Counted from the first letter of the stretch, positions 1 to 12,895 are shown. The stretch: 64,000 nt of DNA from Ooceraea biroi (GCF_003672135.1 NC_039515.1:9362001-9426000); one strand, 5' to 3'. Notes: a model not told the origin generated them from the sequence alone. Translations and numbers: made by a program.

Positions 1-392
1 ATCGATTAGGGAACACTACATTATCGATCTGCGCCAATTTTAGCTTCGTGTTTTCGCTGAGACACGCTCGAGCGCCTCCATCGTGCACGAATCAGCATGT
101 TTCGTGTGGTAACCTTTGCGCGCGCGGTAGAAATGTCGGTGGATTCACTATTTCTTTTCCACTATGACGGTTGTCGACGGAGAATTAGTGTGAATTGCGT
201 AAGATATCGCAATATCTAATGTCGATGAGCAGTTTCAAGAGCTTTTTCGAGAACGTTCAAGTAAACATACATATCCGTTTCTTGTCTCGTCATCGTGTAT
301 AAAACATCTACCATCCACGTGCGACTGTTTACGCCCACCGGCACAATCGTCATTGTTGGAGTCACGTTACGTTGATCAACGATTGTTGGAGC
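1..392. other. Upstream region of the USPL1-like gene
   Basis: No coding region is supported here. The stretch probably holds the promoter and 5' UTR of the gene starting at 393. The long minus-strand frame at 216-512 is antisense to its first exon and shows no recognisable domain. Confidence 0.4.
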
Positions 393-667
393 ATGGAGAA
401 TCTTTGTCCACTTTGTATGAAAAACGGCGTGAGAAGCAGAGTTCGCCCGTACCAGATCAACCTCGAAGAAGGAGTGTGGGCATGTGAGGCAAAGCAGGTA
501 AAGTCTTCTCACTCTCTGCGATGATCTCTGCCCGATCGAACGTATCAGTGTCGTCCTACACGCTCACGATGCGATTTAACGATCAGAAATTTCTCTGTAA
601 TATTCAAGACTCTCGTTGTTATTTGTGTAATATTTAAAATGCTTGTTATAATCTTATAATTTCTAAC

Positions 668-704
<37 letters not shown>

Positions 705-1764
705 CTCTCTCTTATTGTATTTTTTTTTAATTATCAAAACTTTCTGCTTCTTATTGTAATCTCTGTACTATTTAAGAACTTTGTAATAATTCAAGTGTTA
801 TTATAACATATTAATACATTGTAATATTTAAAAATTTTGTAAATCGATCAACTTCATACCGTACTGACTCAGACTCATAAAGAATCCATGATTCACATTT
901 CACAAGGCATTTCTATGAATACAGCTGACATTAATGTATTCGACCGTATCTGCGTGGTTTACTCACAATGTCATTTTTGTATAGTGCCCCTGGCCATTTG
1001 GTTACCAGAGACTAGACTTTTTCCAAAGAGATGCCATTACCTGCGATTGGACAAAGGACCCACCAAATCCACCTAAGGAATGCGTTTCCCTATTAACAGA
1101 ACTCTCACTTTATACTCCACCCATGACTCCTGCAGAAGGTGAACCTTGTAAGGAATCAACCGACACCGTAGGCATCGAATGTTTATCACAACTTCCAGCG
1201 GAGGACGTTCTCACTAGGATGCATCATAAAACTGAATTCACTGACCGAACGAAAGATTCTAAAGATTATTTGCAGTTGTTGAAACTATTTGACATGGAAG
1301 GTACTTCAACCGAAGAGAACTGGAAGGTTGCCAAACCAGAAGATGAAAGTATGGATTTTTGGTTGGAAACTGATTTCAATTTTGAAAAAACTGATTCCAA
1401 AACTCTCTCTGTTAGCAATGAATATTGTGATAACCAGGTAGCACAAGACTGTGAACGTTTACGTGTAAATACAACTGTAACGCACACTACCAAAGATCTT
1501 GACACGATTGACAATGCGCGCAAAGAGTCGAATCCGAGTGAACGAAGGAGCGAGCTAAGTAACGAACGTTTGAAACGGGGCAAACAGAGTGAAAGTGAAA
1601 AAGTGCGGTTGAACGATGCAGCGAGTAGCTTGGACAATGATATAGAGAGGCTACTACCATCAGATTCGGTAGGTGATGCAGATATTATAGAGAATATGTT
1701 GGCACATATTTTCCAAAGTGAAAGTAACAGTGAATTGAATGATTTGAGTTTACTGCTCAGCTGA
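393..1764 (+). CDS. USPL1-like N-terminal zinc-ribbon protein, two exons
   Basis: Exons are 393-497 and 985-1764, joined in phase 0 by a GT-AG intron (GTAAAG donor, TTTTTGTATAG acceptor), giving 294 residues. Seen directly: Cys5-x2-Cys8, Cys31 and Cys36, with a Y-x-I-N-x2-E spacing before Cys31. This matches from memory the cysteine pattern at the start of the SUMO isopeptidase USPL1 family, where a CxxC is followed by a Y-R-I-x-F/L-x-E segment and a second Cys pair. The C-terminal 200 residues are acidic and Ser-rich, and no C98 peptidase domain is present, so the protein is far shorter than the roughly 1,000-residue vertebrate enzyme. It could be a short insect relative acting with SUMO or Cajal-body partners; that is inference. 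AATAAA-type signals lie at about 1880 and 1913. Confidence 0.65.
672..720. repeat. (AT)n(CT)n microsatellite in intron 1
   Basis: A perfect AT run followed by CT repeats and a T tract lies inside the 498-984 intron of the USPL1-like gene. The intron is otherwise AT-rich and featureless. Confidence 0.8.
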
Positions 1765-2791
1765 CAACTTGAATCTACTAGTATATTATCTCATATAATT
1801 AATTATGTGAAAAATGAAATAGGCATATAATTGCGTACTGCGTCTCTAGGTTTGTTCTCCATTTTCTTCTTGTCTGTGATAATAAAAATATTAGATCCTA
1901 ACATTAGATTGTAATAAAACATCATTTGTTTCAACAGATAATGTATTTCACTGTTCTGTACTCTTTATTAGTAGCAGTTTGTAGTGACACAGTACCTATT
2001 CAACCTATTTTGATTTATTTCGAAGAAGAATATTCAAGTATCAGAGAAAGAATAAGAGACAAACGATTGGATTAGTAACTTGTGTGATTAATACTAATGT
2101 GACTATATAACTTGGATTTATTTTTGCACGAGGAACTGCATCCGCGATTAGAATTTGTAATGGAGAAAATATAATTCGTATAATGCGTAAGGCACAATTC
2201 ATTGTCAATTAATCATTGTCATGCCCAAAACATTCCTACACATGTACAATATTAACATTTAATAAAAACATCAATGTCTAAAATATATTCCACTGTACTC
2301 TTTTCAGACATCATTACGACATTATAAGTCTTTTAGAATCATTTATATATTATCGGAATAGCTTTGCTGACCATGTAGTCTTGAGTCAACAAAGGTAATA
2401 TTCATACTTTACGTGACTACCACTATCATTACAGGAATATAAATTAACGCAAGGCACATTTGAGTAAATGACTGTCGGTGTAATGTACTAGTAATTTATT
2501 AGGAGATCAATTAATCCAAATAATCTGCTATTGTATGGTCGTAATCGTTAGAGGGTATGCTTGTTCCTTGAGCAAAACCATATCGTGAGAACTCTCAATC
2601 GTTGATAGGTCTTGGCATTGTAGGAAATTATAAACACCAGTCATTCAAAAATTGTCTCAAGTTATTATTTCTCAGTGCAAGTTAAAAGTTGAAGTCATTG
2701 AAAATTATTATTTTAAATTAGGATTAGGCGACTTTTAGACGAAAAACGTACGAATTGGTTCAAGTGACACGAACTCATTGAGCTCATCGCG
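1765..2791. other. AT-rich intergenic region
   Basis: It contains the 3' UTR of the USPL1-like gene and the upstream region of the odorant receptor. I see no RNA gene, repeat or additional exon in it. Confidence 0.5.
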
Positions 2792-5212
2792 ATGTCAGTC
2801 AAGATCACAGACGTTACTCGGGACCGACATTGGCGATCGAAATTGTCGGTACCTATCAACATTCAATTGGCAACACGCAAGTCCATGAACGAAACGCGAT
2901 TCAGTGCAGAGGAAAAGACGAAAATATATAATTTTGACTATGCCGTTGCAATGAATCGTTGGAGCATGAGAATGATAGGCCTATGGCCCGTAGACACAGG
3001 ATTCTCGAATTTTCTCTGTAACATAAGTTTTACAATAATGTTGATTTGTTTACTTCCCCCCGCGGCACAATTGTTCGCTACAGCAAAAGATTTGAACTCG
3101 ATAACAAACCAAATAATCAGAACGGTCCCGTTCATTCCACTCATGATGAGGTTTATCCTTATAAAGATGCAGACCAAGAACCTACGGGTCATCCTTAATT
3201 CAATGATCATCGATTGGACAAATTATCGTCATTTGCCAGAACAGTGTCGACAAATCATGAATTATTATGCCAGACGCGGCAGATTATTCACTCTGACTAG
3301 CATAGTGTTCACAACGCTATCGATAATAGGTGAGATATGACTATCTTACTGAACATCTCAATACCTTCTGATGAATAGGAATAATTACAACTGAAATTCT
3401 TCAAGATTTTAAACTCTATACAATTTTAAACTCTACAATTAGTACGCAATAGTCGAGTCTTAAGCCAGGCATCACGTTGAACTTTGCGAATGATAGATGC
3501 GACGGAGCAACTTTAAAGATTAAATTTATTAATTTTCTATGTGAGAATTTAGATGAATCAAGTTGATTGACAAACTCGTTAAGGACGTAAGTAATGTTTC
3601 AGGATACACATTAACGCCCGTCATGAATACGTGGCTGAATAATCTTCCTTGGAACCGGACAAGAGAATACTTGCCTAACGAAGGATTCTTTCCTTTTCCC
3701 GTCCAAGGATCGCCGACGTTCGAGCTGCTTTACTTTTTACAAGCCTCGTCCTTGTTTCTCTCCGGCATGGTGATGACCGCCGTAGACTGCTTTCTCTGCA
3801 TCATTGTGTTTCACGCATGTGGACAATTCGACGTTCTCGCAACAGCTTTACAGCGATACGACTGTTCCTTCAAACATGGTTGTACACAAACGAGGCACAC
3901 GCGTTCGATCGTCTGTGCTTGCCTCCCGTGCATCGTGAAGCGACACGTGCACATTATAAAGTAAATAGTTGATTACTGATTATTTTTATTTCTCTGAACA
4001 GAGAACAGAATAATCGCAGCGTTGTTTTTCTTATCGTGAAACATTCACGCGATAATATCTTAGTTTGAATTGCAGTTACATGGACATTGTAGAGAGATCC
4101 TTCAACGTCTTCATTATTATACAAATATTCGGAAACTGTTTTGACCTAGCAATAGAGGGATATCTGTTTTATATGGTAACAAATATTCAGAATAATTTAC
4201 CCACTAGATATATATTCTATGACGTTTCGTTACATTCTTGAAGCAGACAATCTTATTTTCTGGAGTTATAATCGATTTTCCATAGTCATAGTTATCTTCT
4301 TCCTCCGTACGAAACCTCCGCACATTTTAGATAACTCTAAGCAAAATTTCTATACTCGTGTACAAATAACGCGTTATTTATTTGGTACACAGATCATGAT
4401 ATCACAGATTATCATCAGATATGACACGTCTGAAAATTAAAAAAGAAATTTCTTCTTTCAGTCTTTCAAAAGCCACGACATTAACGGTATCATTACATGC
4501 ATTATATATCTGATTACAATAGCGTACAACATTGTAGTGTATTGTTGGATTGGCGATTGCATCATAGAAAAGGTAATTCATAAGTACAATAGTGCTTGTT
4601 TTGATTTATTTGATAGCATTCTCAAATAATTCCAAGACAATAATAAATCATTAAGTAAATTATCACGTAAAGTTATGATCGTGACGTTACATCAGGATCT
4701 CAAAATTTGTAGGTTCTTATATAAAATAAAACAAGTTTAAGTTATTACAGATGTAATAATAATAATCCATTTCTTCTAAGAGATTAAGAAATTTTATAAA
4801 TTTCTGTGACACGTATCCTCAATAAGTTATAAATCTTTAATAATTTGATACTAATAACGTAATGATGTTACATGATCTTACATGACCAACGAAGAGCGAT
4901 AACATTAGAACAGTGGCATATAATCTGGAATGGTACTCTTTCCCAAGAAAACATGCTCTATCTATTATTCTGATAATGGCACGCTCGAGAAGACCTTGTA
5001 AAATTACATCTGGAAGATTTCATACAATGTCCTTCTCTTACTACAAAACGGTAAATGTCTTTCACTGTAATATAATTTCAATAATTTTACTATTTCTTTC
5101 AGTTTATCCATCTTTTAACACGCATTTTTTAACGTGCTGTTTCCGTCTTTAGGTTTTGACAACGTTATTTTCGTACATATACCTTCTTTTGACGTTGAAT
5201 AATTTCCGTTAA
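2792..5212 (+). CDS. Insect odorant receptor (7tm_6 family), six exons
   Basis: Six exons with GT-AG borders and compatible phases: 2792-3329, 3603-3960, 4076-4175, 4462-4572, 4895-5050, 5153-5212. Together they make 1323 bases, a 440-residue protein, the usual length for hymenopteran odorant receptors. Exon 1 carries a motif ending RWSMRMIGLWP and two hydrophobic segments; exon 5 has the typical AYN-x-EWYSFP stretch and exon 6 the short KTVLTTLFSYIYLL tail that ends this family. The product is a seven-helix membrane protein that forms odour-gated cation channels with Orco in antennal neurons. Met32 could be the true start. No frameshift or stop was seen, so the gene looks intact. The start of exon 5 (after GAAG at 4891-4894) is the least certain border. 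Confidence 0.9.
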
Positions 5213-6120
5213 ACGATGACGTACGCCATGCATTATTTTTGGGCAGCCAATTCATAACAAGATTGTACAACTCAAGAATCGATCCATAAATAATTATTAT
5301 AAAAGTAACGTTCTTTTTTTATAATTATTAAAACAAAAGAGTTGTTAATATTTGTTGTTTGAAACGGTTGATTGTATAATAAAGTTTTTGTAAAGATAAT
5401 AAGTACATTAATGTTTTCAGGTAGAACAAAAGGCATATGCTGTACACTTCAACTTTGGTTCGTACTAAATAAATTTTTATCTACTATAACGGTAAAATAT
5501 GAACTGCAACTTTATTGTTAGCATCAAAGTTTATCATAACATGTCGATTAATTAATAATCATAATTAAAGCTATACGTACGTACGGCTGGCTATGTATTG
5601 TATTTATCGTATTACAAAATTCGTTTGTATATTTTCTAAGACGTGTATCAAAAGAAATAAATTGACGTTATGTTGAGAAAAATCAGTATTTATTTGTTTT
5701 CCCCATTTTTGTCGGATCTGCAGCTTTCTCTCAATCAATGAACTTTCCATTCAACTTGTGCTCATAATTTTCTGGTGATTCGCCGACGAGATATTCTCAA
5801 AGACGAGCAACCCTCGATAAAGTTTGCTGACCGTAAGAGGTCCCAAAGGATACGAAGGTAATTTATAAGGGCGCTGATATTATCGACCGCTTTGAACGTA
5901 CCGAGGAATGTAAGGGCTAGAACTTTTTCATTTCCGAGTTTACGGTATTTTCAATAACAGAGAACTGTAGGCAATGTAAAAAATAATGATACCATCAACT
6001 CAGAACTCCTGTGAGAAGAAAAAAATTTTAAGGGCTAGAACTTTTTCATCTCTGAGTTTACGGTATTTTCAATAGCAAAGCGAAAAAGTATTTTTTACAA
6101 AAAGCCCGATATCTCGCGAA
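5213..6120. repeat. AT-rich intergenic DNA with a direct duplication
   Basis: A segment of about 50 bases beginning AAGGGCTAGAACTTTTTCAT occurs near 5911 and again near 6030, about 119 bases apart, with a few mismatches. Nothing coding is recognised. Confidence 0.6.
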
Positions 6121-6310
6121 CGGAGAGGAGGGTTGGTTAGAGTGAGCTAGCTGACAAGCTAGAGTCAGTTAGCCGGCAAAGTCGATCGCCAGCGACGCTA
6201 GCGCGTAGCGTCGCTGGCAAAGCGATGCGCCGCGCGTCTGACAAAGTGACGCGCCGCAGCAGCTGCGCCTCTGACAAAGTCATTCGCCCGCCCGCCCGCC
6301 CGCCCGCACG
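6121..6310. repeat. GC-rich CTGACAAAG-type repeats with a perfect hairpin and (CCCG)n
   Basis: The motif CTGACAAAG / CTGGCAAAG / CCGGCAAAG recurs at short spacing. Within it 6188-6200 and 6206-6218 form a perfect 13-bp stem with a 5-base loop. A run of CGCC units lies at about 6287-6312. The block is sharply more GC-rich than its surroundings. Confidence 0.6.
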
Positions 6311-6689
6311 CCCGATGTATGAAAATATTATCTCACAGTTATATGTCACAATTATAGAAAATGACAATTTTCGAAAAAGACAACGCGCAAATGACTTTTC
6401 TACTTATTTTTCAATTATTTTTCTTATTATTCGTTGTACATATATGTGATGAGAAATTATACAAGAGAAAGGAAGTACGTATGGACACGTATGGAGATAT
6501 TTGATGGATAATTTGATATGTTTCTATATAATTATGTAGAGTTTTACTAGCAACAGAGGCTTGCGCTACGCGCGCTATTTAATTTTTGAATATTAATGTT
6601 TTCGGATAATAATATTGATCAATTATTTATTATATAATAAATAAGACAAATGGTATTGTAAAAAAGGCGTTAAAGGTGTTATTTATTTC

Positions 6690-9680
6690 ATGGTGTTTGA
6701 TGAATAGAAATTTGACAGAATTGACAGAATTGACAGAATTGACAGCTGCCGTATCGTACGGCACATGAGCTGATTTCGCGGGCCGCGGGCCGCGGGCCGC
6801 GAGCACGCGTCTTGGCCGTTGGACGTTGGGCGTTGGAGCGTACGTAGGTGAGTGTGAACGTGAATGTGGAGAAGAAGGAAAGCGAGAATTTTAGCATACG
6901 ATTAGGATATGGGAGGATGGAGCGCAGCAATTGTTTTGGAAGTGGTCGGAATGGAAAGGTCGCATGGACATTACGTTATAGTTAATTACGTTATAGTTAA
7001 TAGAAGTATGGTTAGATTTGTGATTAGGTGTTTAGTTGGTGAGAAGATATGGGTAAGGAAAAGTTGATGGGACATGAATTAGAAGGGAAATTGCGGATAA
7101 GCTAGTTAGGTAGGTAGCGCGCGACGCGTACTGCGTGGCTCCGATTGGTCGGAAGGTGGTGGTTTACGTACCGGGCGTGGCGACGCTACCGCGTGGCTGG
7201 ATTAGTGTGGATGAGGCGTTGGAAATGATAGTTGGCTGATAAAGACGGATCTTTATTCTACGGAGAAGGTGTAGGTAGGGGTAGGGATATTTAAATATGC
7301 CTTAAGGCATGACCTTTGGAAAGAAGGGAAGGAATTTAGATAGAATGAATAATTTGGATGAAATTGAAAGGCGTTGCAGGAATATGTTTGCGTTTTGGAA
7401 AGAAGTAAAATGGTAGGGTGGATTTGGAAGTGGTGGAAGTGAGTGGGTAATGGAAAAGATGGAAGAGATGGAAAAGATGAAAAAGATGTAAAAAATGTAA
7501 AAAATGGTAATGATGTTGGATGGTGTATTCGGTTTTGAAAATGATAAAGATTGGTATTTGTAAGAGTTATTGATTGGAATATGATGGGAAGAATTTGAGG
7601 TTAATTAGTAGAAATTAGGGAAATTTGATGAAAGGAAGGAATTAGCGTGGCTTGACCCTCTGGTTGGACAGATGGTACAGGTGCTGCTGAGGAGGATAGG
7701 AGGATAGGAGGATAGGAGGATAGGAGGATAGGAGGATCCCGTTGGTAAAAGGGATTGACCTTACGTTTGCCTTACGTAAAAAGGACAATGGAGTAAAAGA
7801 GACGGTGTGGAATAATAAAAATAAAAATAAAAATAAAAATATGAGGGTGAAATGGACGTTGGTGGTTGAGCGGAAAATGGAGCGGAGAATGGAAGCGTAT
7901 CGGTGGGCTGGAAGACACTTGGTACGGCGGTTGCGTGCGTACGTACGTGGAGAGGCAGAGGCAGAGGCAGAGGCAGAGGCGAGACGGTGGGGCGCCGTTG
8001 GTCGAGCTGACGGAGCGACGTAACAGGGACGTAAGAATAAAATTAGTTGTAAAATTGGTGGATATTGGATTTTTTTTTTTTTTTTTTTTTAGTGGACATG
8101 GACATGGACATGGACATGATAGAGATGTACTGCACTGGTGATAGACGGACCGACCGGCGGAGATGCTGTCGGTATATCCGTGTATCCGTGTATCCGTGTA
8201 TCCGTGTATCCGTGTTAAGGCATTAAGAAGGGAAATGCGCGCGCGATGGTAAGGAAAGAAAAGCAGGAAAGCAGGAAAGCAGGAAAGAGGAGAAAATGAG
8301 AGGAAGGGAAGGGAAGGGAAGGGAAGGGAAGGGAGAGAAAATGGGAAAATAATGGATTTAACGTGGTGGTAACCGGGATGAATGCCGTCCGTACTAACGA
8401 TATAAATAGGCGCAGTACTAAGAAGGAAAAAGAAAAAAAAAAAAAAAAATGAAAGAGGGGAAAAATGAAGTTTGTTTTCTTGGTGGTAAAAAAAAAGGCT
8501 GCGATAGTAACGATTAGAAAGATAGGCGGTGCTGACCCGGAAAAAGTGGAAAAATTGAGGGAAGGAAGAGAAAAATAGAAATTTGCTTGGTTCGTGCGCC
8601 GCAGGCTGATGGGCGTGAAAAAAGCCTGCAGTACGGACTAGATGGAAAAAAAAAAAAAAAAAAAAAAAAGAGGAAATGGTGTCCGCAGGGATTGCGATAT
8701 GGGAGCAGGTAGATGGAACGAGGATAGAGATAGCCTGTGTACGTTTATTCGGAGTATGGAGAAGCGACGAGTATGGAGGACTACCGATCGCTGACACGTT
8801 ACCGAAATGCCCCCTGCATACAGGCCGTATTGATAGTGGAGCGTGAAGTGAAGACTGGAGACGACGGAGACGACGGAGACGACGGAGACGAAGCGTGTGT
8901 TATGGAAGGAAGATGGTCGTAAGACGAATATAGAGTAGATTTGATAGCGACGAAAGAAGAATCCTCTTGTGATGGTGGAGAGTGGAGAGTGGAGAGTGGA
9001 GAGTGGAGAGTGGAGAGGAAGTTTTGGCTGAAGTAAGCGTTATGGAATGCGGGAGACGGACTGGGCGAAGAGGCGCTTAAGCTAAGGAGCGGGAATGGCC
9101 GTGATGCTTATTGCCGCATTGGACCTATTGGCTGTTTGCGTGATATTTGCGTTGGTTGGTGCGATGTGGCAATGGCGACATAGCGACATTGCATGGGAGA
9201 CGTGGCTGGAAGTACGATGGAGGTTTAATAGAAGCCGTGACTGTAAAATATTAGCCAGGTGTTATTAGAAGAGGATATTGATTGGATGATCGTTGTAAGG
9301 TTGAATAGGAATAGGAATAGGAATAGGAATAGGAATAGGAATAGGAATAGGAATAGGAATAGGAATAAGGAATAAAATATAGATTTATTGCTACTCGTAA
9401 GGTTTAGTTGACCGGTTGAGGATAAGGAATGGAAGGGAGTAGGAGGAATTTTGGAAATTAGTAAAGGAAGAGACGATGGTAAGGTAAGATGATGAAGAGA
9501 TGATGGTTTGGTACTGCATGGAATTAAGCAGGCGGTTAACAATATAGTGAGAGGTAATGATAAAAGAGAAAAGAGAAGAGAAAAGAGAAAAGAGAAAAGA
9601 GAAAAGAGAAAAGAGAAAAGAGAAAAGAGAAAAGAGAAAAGAGAAAAGAAAAGAAGAAAGAAAAAGGAAAATGCAGGAAA
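6690..9680. repeat. Region crowded with unrelated microsatellites
   Basis: Distinct short arrays follow one another: (GACAGAATT)n near 6712, (GGGCCGC)n near 6780, (AGGATAGG)n 7691-7737, (AATAAA)n near 7812, (AGAGGC)n near 7952, (GGACAT)n near 8093, (GTATCC)n near 8170, (AGCAGGAA)n near 8263, (GGGAA)n near 8298, (GACGACGGA)n near 8860, (GAGAGTG)n near 8975, (AATAGG)n 9306-9366 and (AAAGAG)n 9563-9650, plus several poly(A) runs. The plus strand is purine-biased throughout. No coding frame is supported; long frames here are repeat translations. Confidence 0.75.
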
Positions 9681-10165
9681 TGCAGGAAATGAAGAGAAAA
9701 AATGTAAATTTTGCTTGGTTTAAGCGCCGCAGGCCGATGAGCCGAAAAAAAGCGTGGTTTATTATATTATAGTTTATTGTTATATTTAACCACTGGAAAA
9801 TTGAGGGAAGAAAAAAAAAAAAAATAGAAATTTGCTCGGTTTGAGCACCGCAGGCCGATAATCGGAAAAAAGCCTAGTGTATTAGCCATAAAAAAAAAAA
9901 AAAAAGAATGGAGAAAATTAAGGAAAAAAAAAAAAAAATTTGCTTGGTTTGAGCGCCGCAGGCCGATGATCGGAAAAAAAGCCTGGTGTACTAACCGTTA
10001 AAAAAAAGGAGAAATTGAGGAAAGGGAGAGAAAAAAGGAAAAAAAAAAAAAAAAGAAATTTTCTTTGTTCAAGCGCCGCAGGCCGATGATTAAAAAACAA
10101 AGCCGTGTATTAACCATTAAAAAATTGAGCGAATTCAGGAAATTTGGATAATTTAAGAAAAAAAA
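8578..10165. repeat. Poly(A)-linked minisatellite, about 110-bp units
   Basis: A core starting AAATTTGCTTGGTTTGAGC, then GCCGCAGGCCGATGATCGG, then a short A run and GCC, occurs near 9702, 9826, 9938 and 10055, with an outlying copy at 8578. Copies are separated by long A tracts, so the period is roughly 105-125 bases. The core contains the palindrome CCGATGATCGG-like sequence. Confidence 0.7.
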
Positions 10166-11396
10166 AAAAAAAAATAAGTACAAAAAGAAACTAAGTACAA
10201 TATAAAAGATTTGGTTTTATTTCTTTCGTTAATAAAGTTGAATAAATTATAAAAATTTGAATATAATTATAAATGTAGTTAGTTCAACTAATTTACTCAG
10301 TTCAACTTGACGTATATTTGACTTATTGTTGAAAATTAGGAAAATTAACACTTTTTTGTTACTTTGCGAACGAATGAGTGAACAGAAAAAAAAAAACGAA
10401 AAAAACAAAAAAAAACGATTGCAATAAATAATATAAAATATTATATATGCAGATAATGACCACTAGTCGCAGTACACATAGAATGAAATAGTACTATTTC
10501 CTTATGGAGTATAGTGAGCGTAGACAACATTATTTGGATTTGGCGATTTCAGAAAGTACTTATGGAGAATTAGCATAAGCATAAGTAATAAAATAGCATA
10601 AGTAATACCTGTTTATTTTATACTTAAACGCATACATATTTTTATAAAAAAAAAAAAAAAAAAAAAGTTGAATACATTATGCAAACAAAATTATAAGATC
10701 AAATATATGTACATTTATAAAATATTTAATAAAAATATTTAATGGAAAAAAAAAAAAAAAAATTGAGTTATTTTACACTTTTACACGCCTTACCATCCAT
10801 CTATATTATATTATAGTTATTATATTATATATTTCAAAGTACTATTATTTTCAAAGTAATATTATTCCTGAAACATCTTTTACACTACCACCCATGACAT
10901 AAATTCTTCTCTTATACCAGCTGCAAAGCTGCAAAGCGAGAGTGAGTATACCTGCTATCGTTTCGTAGCTTAAAGTCTGTTATAAAATCTGTTTGCACTG
11001 TTTGTTGTTATCATTAGTACTCTAAAGAAATATATTCTATATGCATAATATATTCTGTATATAATAATATTTGTATCTTGTTTCTAAAAAAAGGCCGATA
11101 AAAATAAATTTTGATTGATAATAGTTATACATGAATATTATATACTAACCTTAACCGCACGATCCAACTTTTACACTAGTTAGTTAAATGTTGTTCCTGT
11201 TAATTTTGTTGTTGTTGTTGTTGTTGTCCTAACGCAACCAGGCCTAACTAACGATTTGATTTCAGGTACCACGAAGACAGTCCTAACCTTTGGGAATTCC
11301 CAGTCCTACCTTGGATGGCGTCGGACACAGTCCTAACTGATTAATTAACTAACGTTGTTTCCAGTCCAGTTTCCAGTCAGGACGACGGAGACCGGG
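10166..11396. other. AT-rich intergenic region with A tracts and (TTG)n
   Basis: Long A runs lie near 10648 and 10746, and a (TTG)n run at about 11205-11229. Several GTCCTAAC-type fragments at 11270-11340 resemble degenerate telomeric units just before the array. No gene is seen. Confidence 0.5.
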
Positions 11397-11398
11397 TA

Positions 11399-11797
11399 GT
11401 TAGGTGGTTAGGTTAGGTTAGGTTAGGTTAGGTTAGGTTAGGTTAGGTTAGGTTTAGGTTAGGTTAGGTTAGGTTAGGTTAGGTTAGGTTAGGTTAGGTT
11501 AGGTTAGGTTAGGTTAGGTTAGGTTTAGGTTAGGTTTAGGTTAGGTTAGGTTAGGTTAGGTTAGGTTAGGTTAGGTTAGGTTAGGTTAGGTTAGGTTTAG
11601 GTTAGGTTAGGTTAGGGTTAGGTTAGGTTAGGTTAGGTTAGGTTAGGTTAGGTTAGGTTAGGTTAGGTTAGGTTAGGGTTAGGTTAGGTTAGGTTAGGTT
11701 AGGTTAGGTTTAGGTTAGGTTAGGTTAGGTTAGGTTAGGTTAGGTTAGGTTAGGTTAGGGTTAGGTTAGGTTAGGTTAGGTTAGGTTAGGTTAGGTT
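11399..11797 (+). repeat. Telomeric-type (TTAGG)n array
   Basis: About 400 bases of nearly uninterrupted TTAGG, the canonical insect telomere unit, with occasional TTTAGG and TTAGGG variants (for example near 11448, 11523, 11618, 11678, 11759). The array ends abruptly where a non-LTR retrotransposon 5' region begins. Both flanks are long non-telomeric sequence, so it is interstitial or subtelomeric in this scaffold. Confidence 0.95.
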
Positions 11798-12099
11798 GGG
11801 AGTCTTGTTGGATGCCTCGAGGCGAACGGACGTGTCTCTGATGCGCTCCGTACTCGAAGTGTTATCTGGCCTTTAAAATCCGGTTTTCGGGTTGCGTTTT
11901 GTACTCAGTTCGTGTATTTCGTTGCGCTCGTCACGAATCTTGTCGAGTTTTGCCGGAATTCCGGCAGAAATCCGAGATTTCGTGGTTTTTAGTGTCGAGG
12001 TGACGCGCCGGCCATTTTGTTGGTTAGCCCGCCAAATCGCGCGCGTTAGATATCGCGTTTGCGGTCAATTTTCGGTTTTCGGGAGTTCGCGACGTGTTT

Positions 12100-12895
12100 A
12101 TTGAGCTCTTCCGAGGAATCCGTGCCCTTCCGGTGCATGCTGGACATTCCGGAAAGCCAATTTTAGCATCCGCGTGTGCTCGTGACAGGTCAAGGTCACT
12201 CGCCTTTTTCGCGGTTTTTATTGACGCTTTTGCTTTTATGCGTTTCGCGTGCGGGCTAATTACCGTGTTAGTGTCGCGTTATTGCGAGTTTGTCGTGTAA
12301 TTGCGTGTACGGGGCGTACGCGTCAATTTATTTGCGTTACATGTTCGCCGCTTCGGCGCGGCCGTGTTCGCCACAAAGTGGTTAGCCCGCCTAACTGTTC
12401 GTTCGATTTTTCGTGCTTTCGCGTGCTATTTTGTGCTTCGCGTGTGCGAGGAGTCTTCGGCAACCCTTCCTGAAGAAACCGAGCCTTTTGCGGGCGCGAG
12501 GACATTCCAGGAAGCCCGGAGGATCGTAGCGTGTGGTGCCGAGTGACAGGTCGGTCGTTTAGTGTATTTTGCCTTTGCGCGGTGCGCGTGCGGGTCGCCT
12601 TTCGTGCTTGTGTCGCGTATTCGAGATATTTTGACGTTCTCTTGCGTGTGCGGGGTGTGCACGGTATTTTCGTTGCGTTATACATCCGTCCTTGTGGCGC
12701 GGTCGGGTTCGCCGTCGCGAGGTTAGCCCGCTTGTCCGTTCGTTCGAGTTCTCGGTTTTATTTTTGGTTGGTACGTGCGAGGAGTCATCGGCCACCCTTC
12801 CTGAGGAATCCGAGCTCGCCCGCGAGCTCGAGGACATTCCAGGAAGCCCAGAGGACTGCAGAGTGCTGTGCCGAGTGACAGGTCGCGGTGTTCGA
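12100..12895 (+). repeat. Tandem 5' UTR repeats of the retrotransposon
   Basis: Three related units, beginning near 12102, 12448 and 12779, share a block containing CTTCC-TGAGGAA-TCCG, GACATTCCAGGAAGCCC and GAGTGACAGGTC. The period is about 330-345 bases and similarity rises from unit 1 to units 2 and 3. Repeated 5' UTR modules in non-LTR elements often carry internal promoter activity; that role here is inference. Confidence 0.7.

Noticed and set aside
7772..8797. Minus-strand open frame of 341 codons
   Set aside because: It translates microsatellites and A/T tracts (Phe, Ser, Pro and Leu runs) with no domain.
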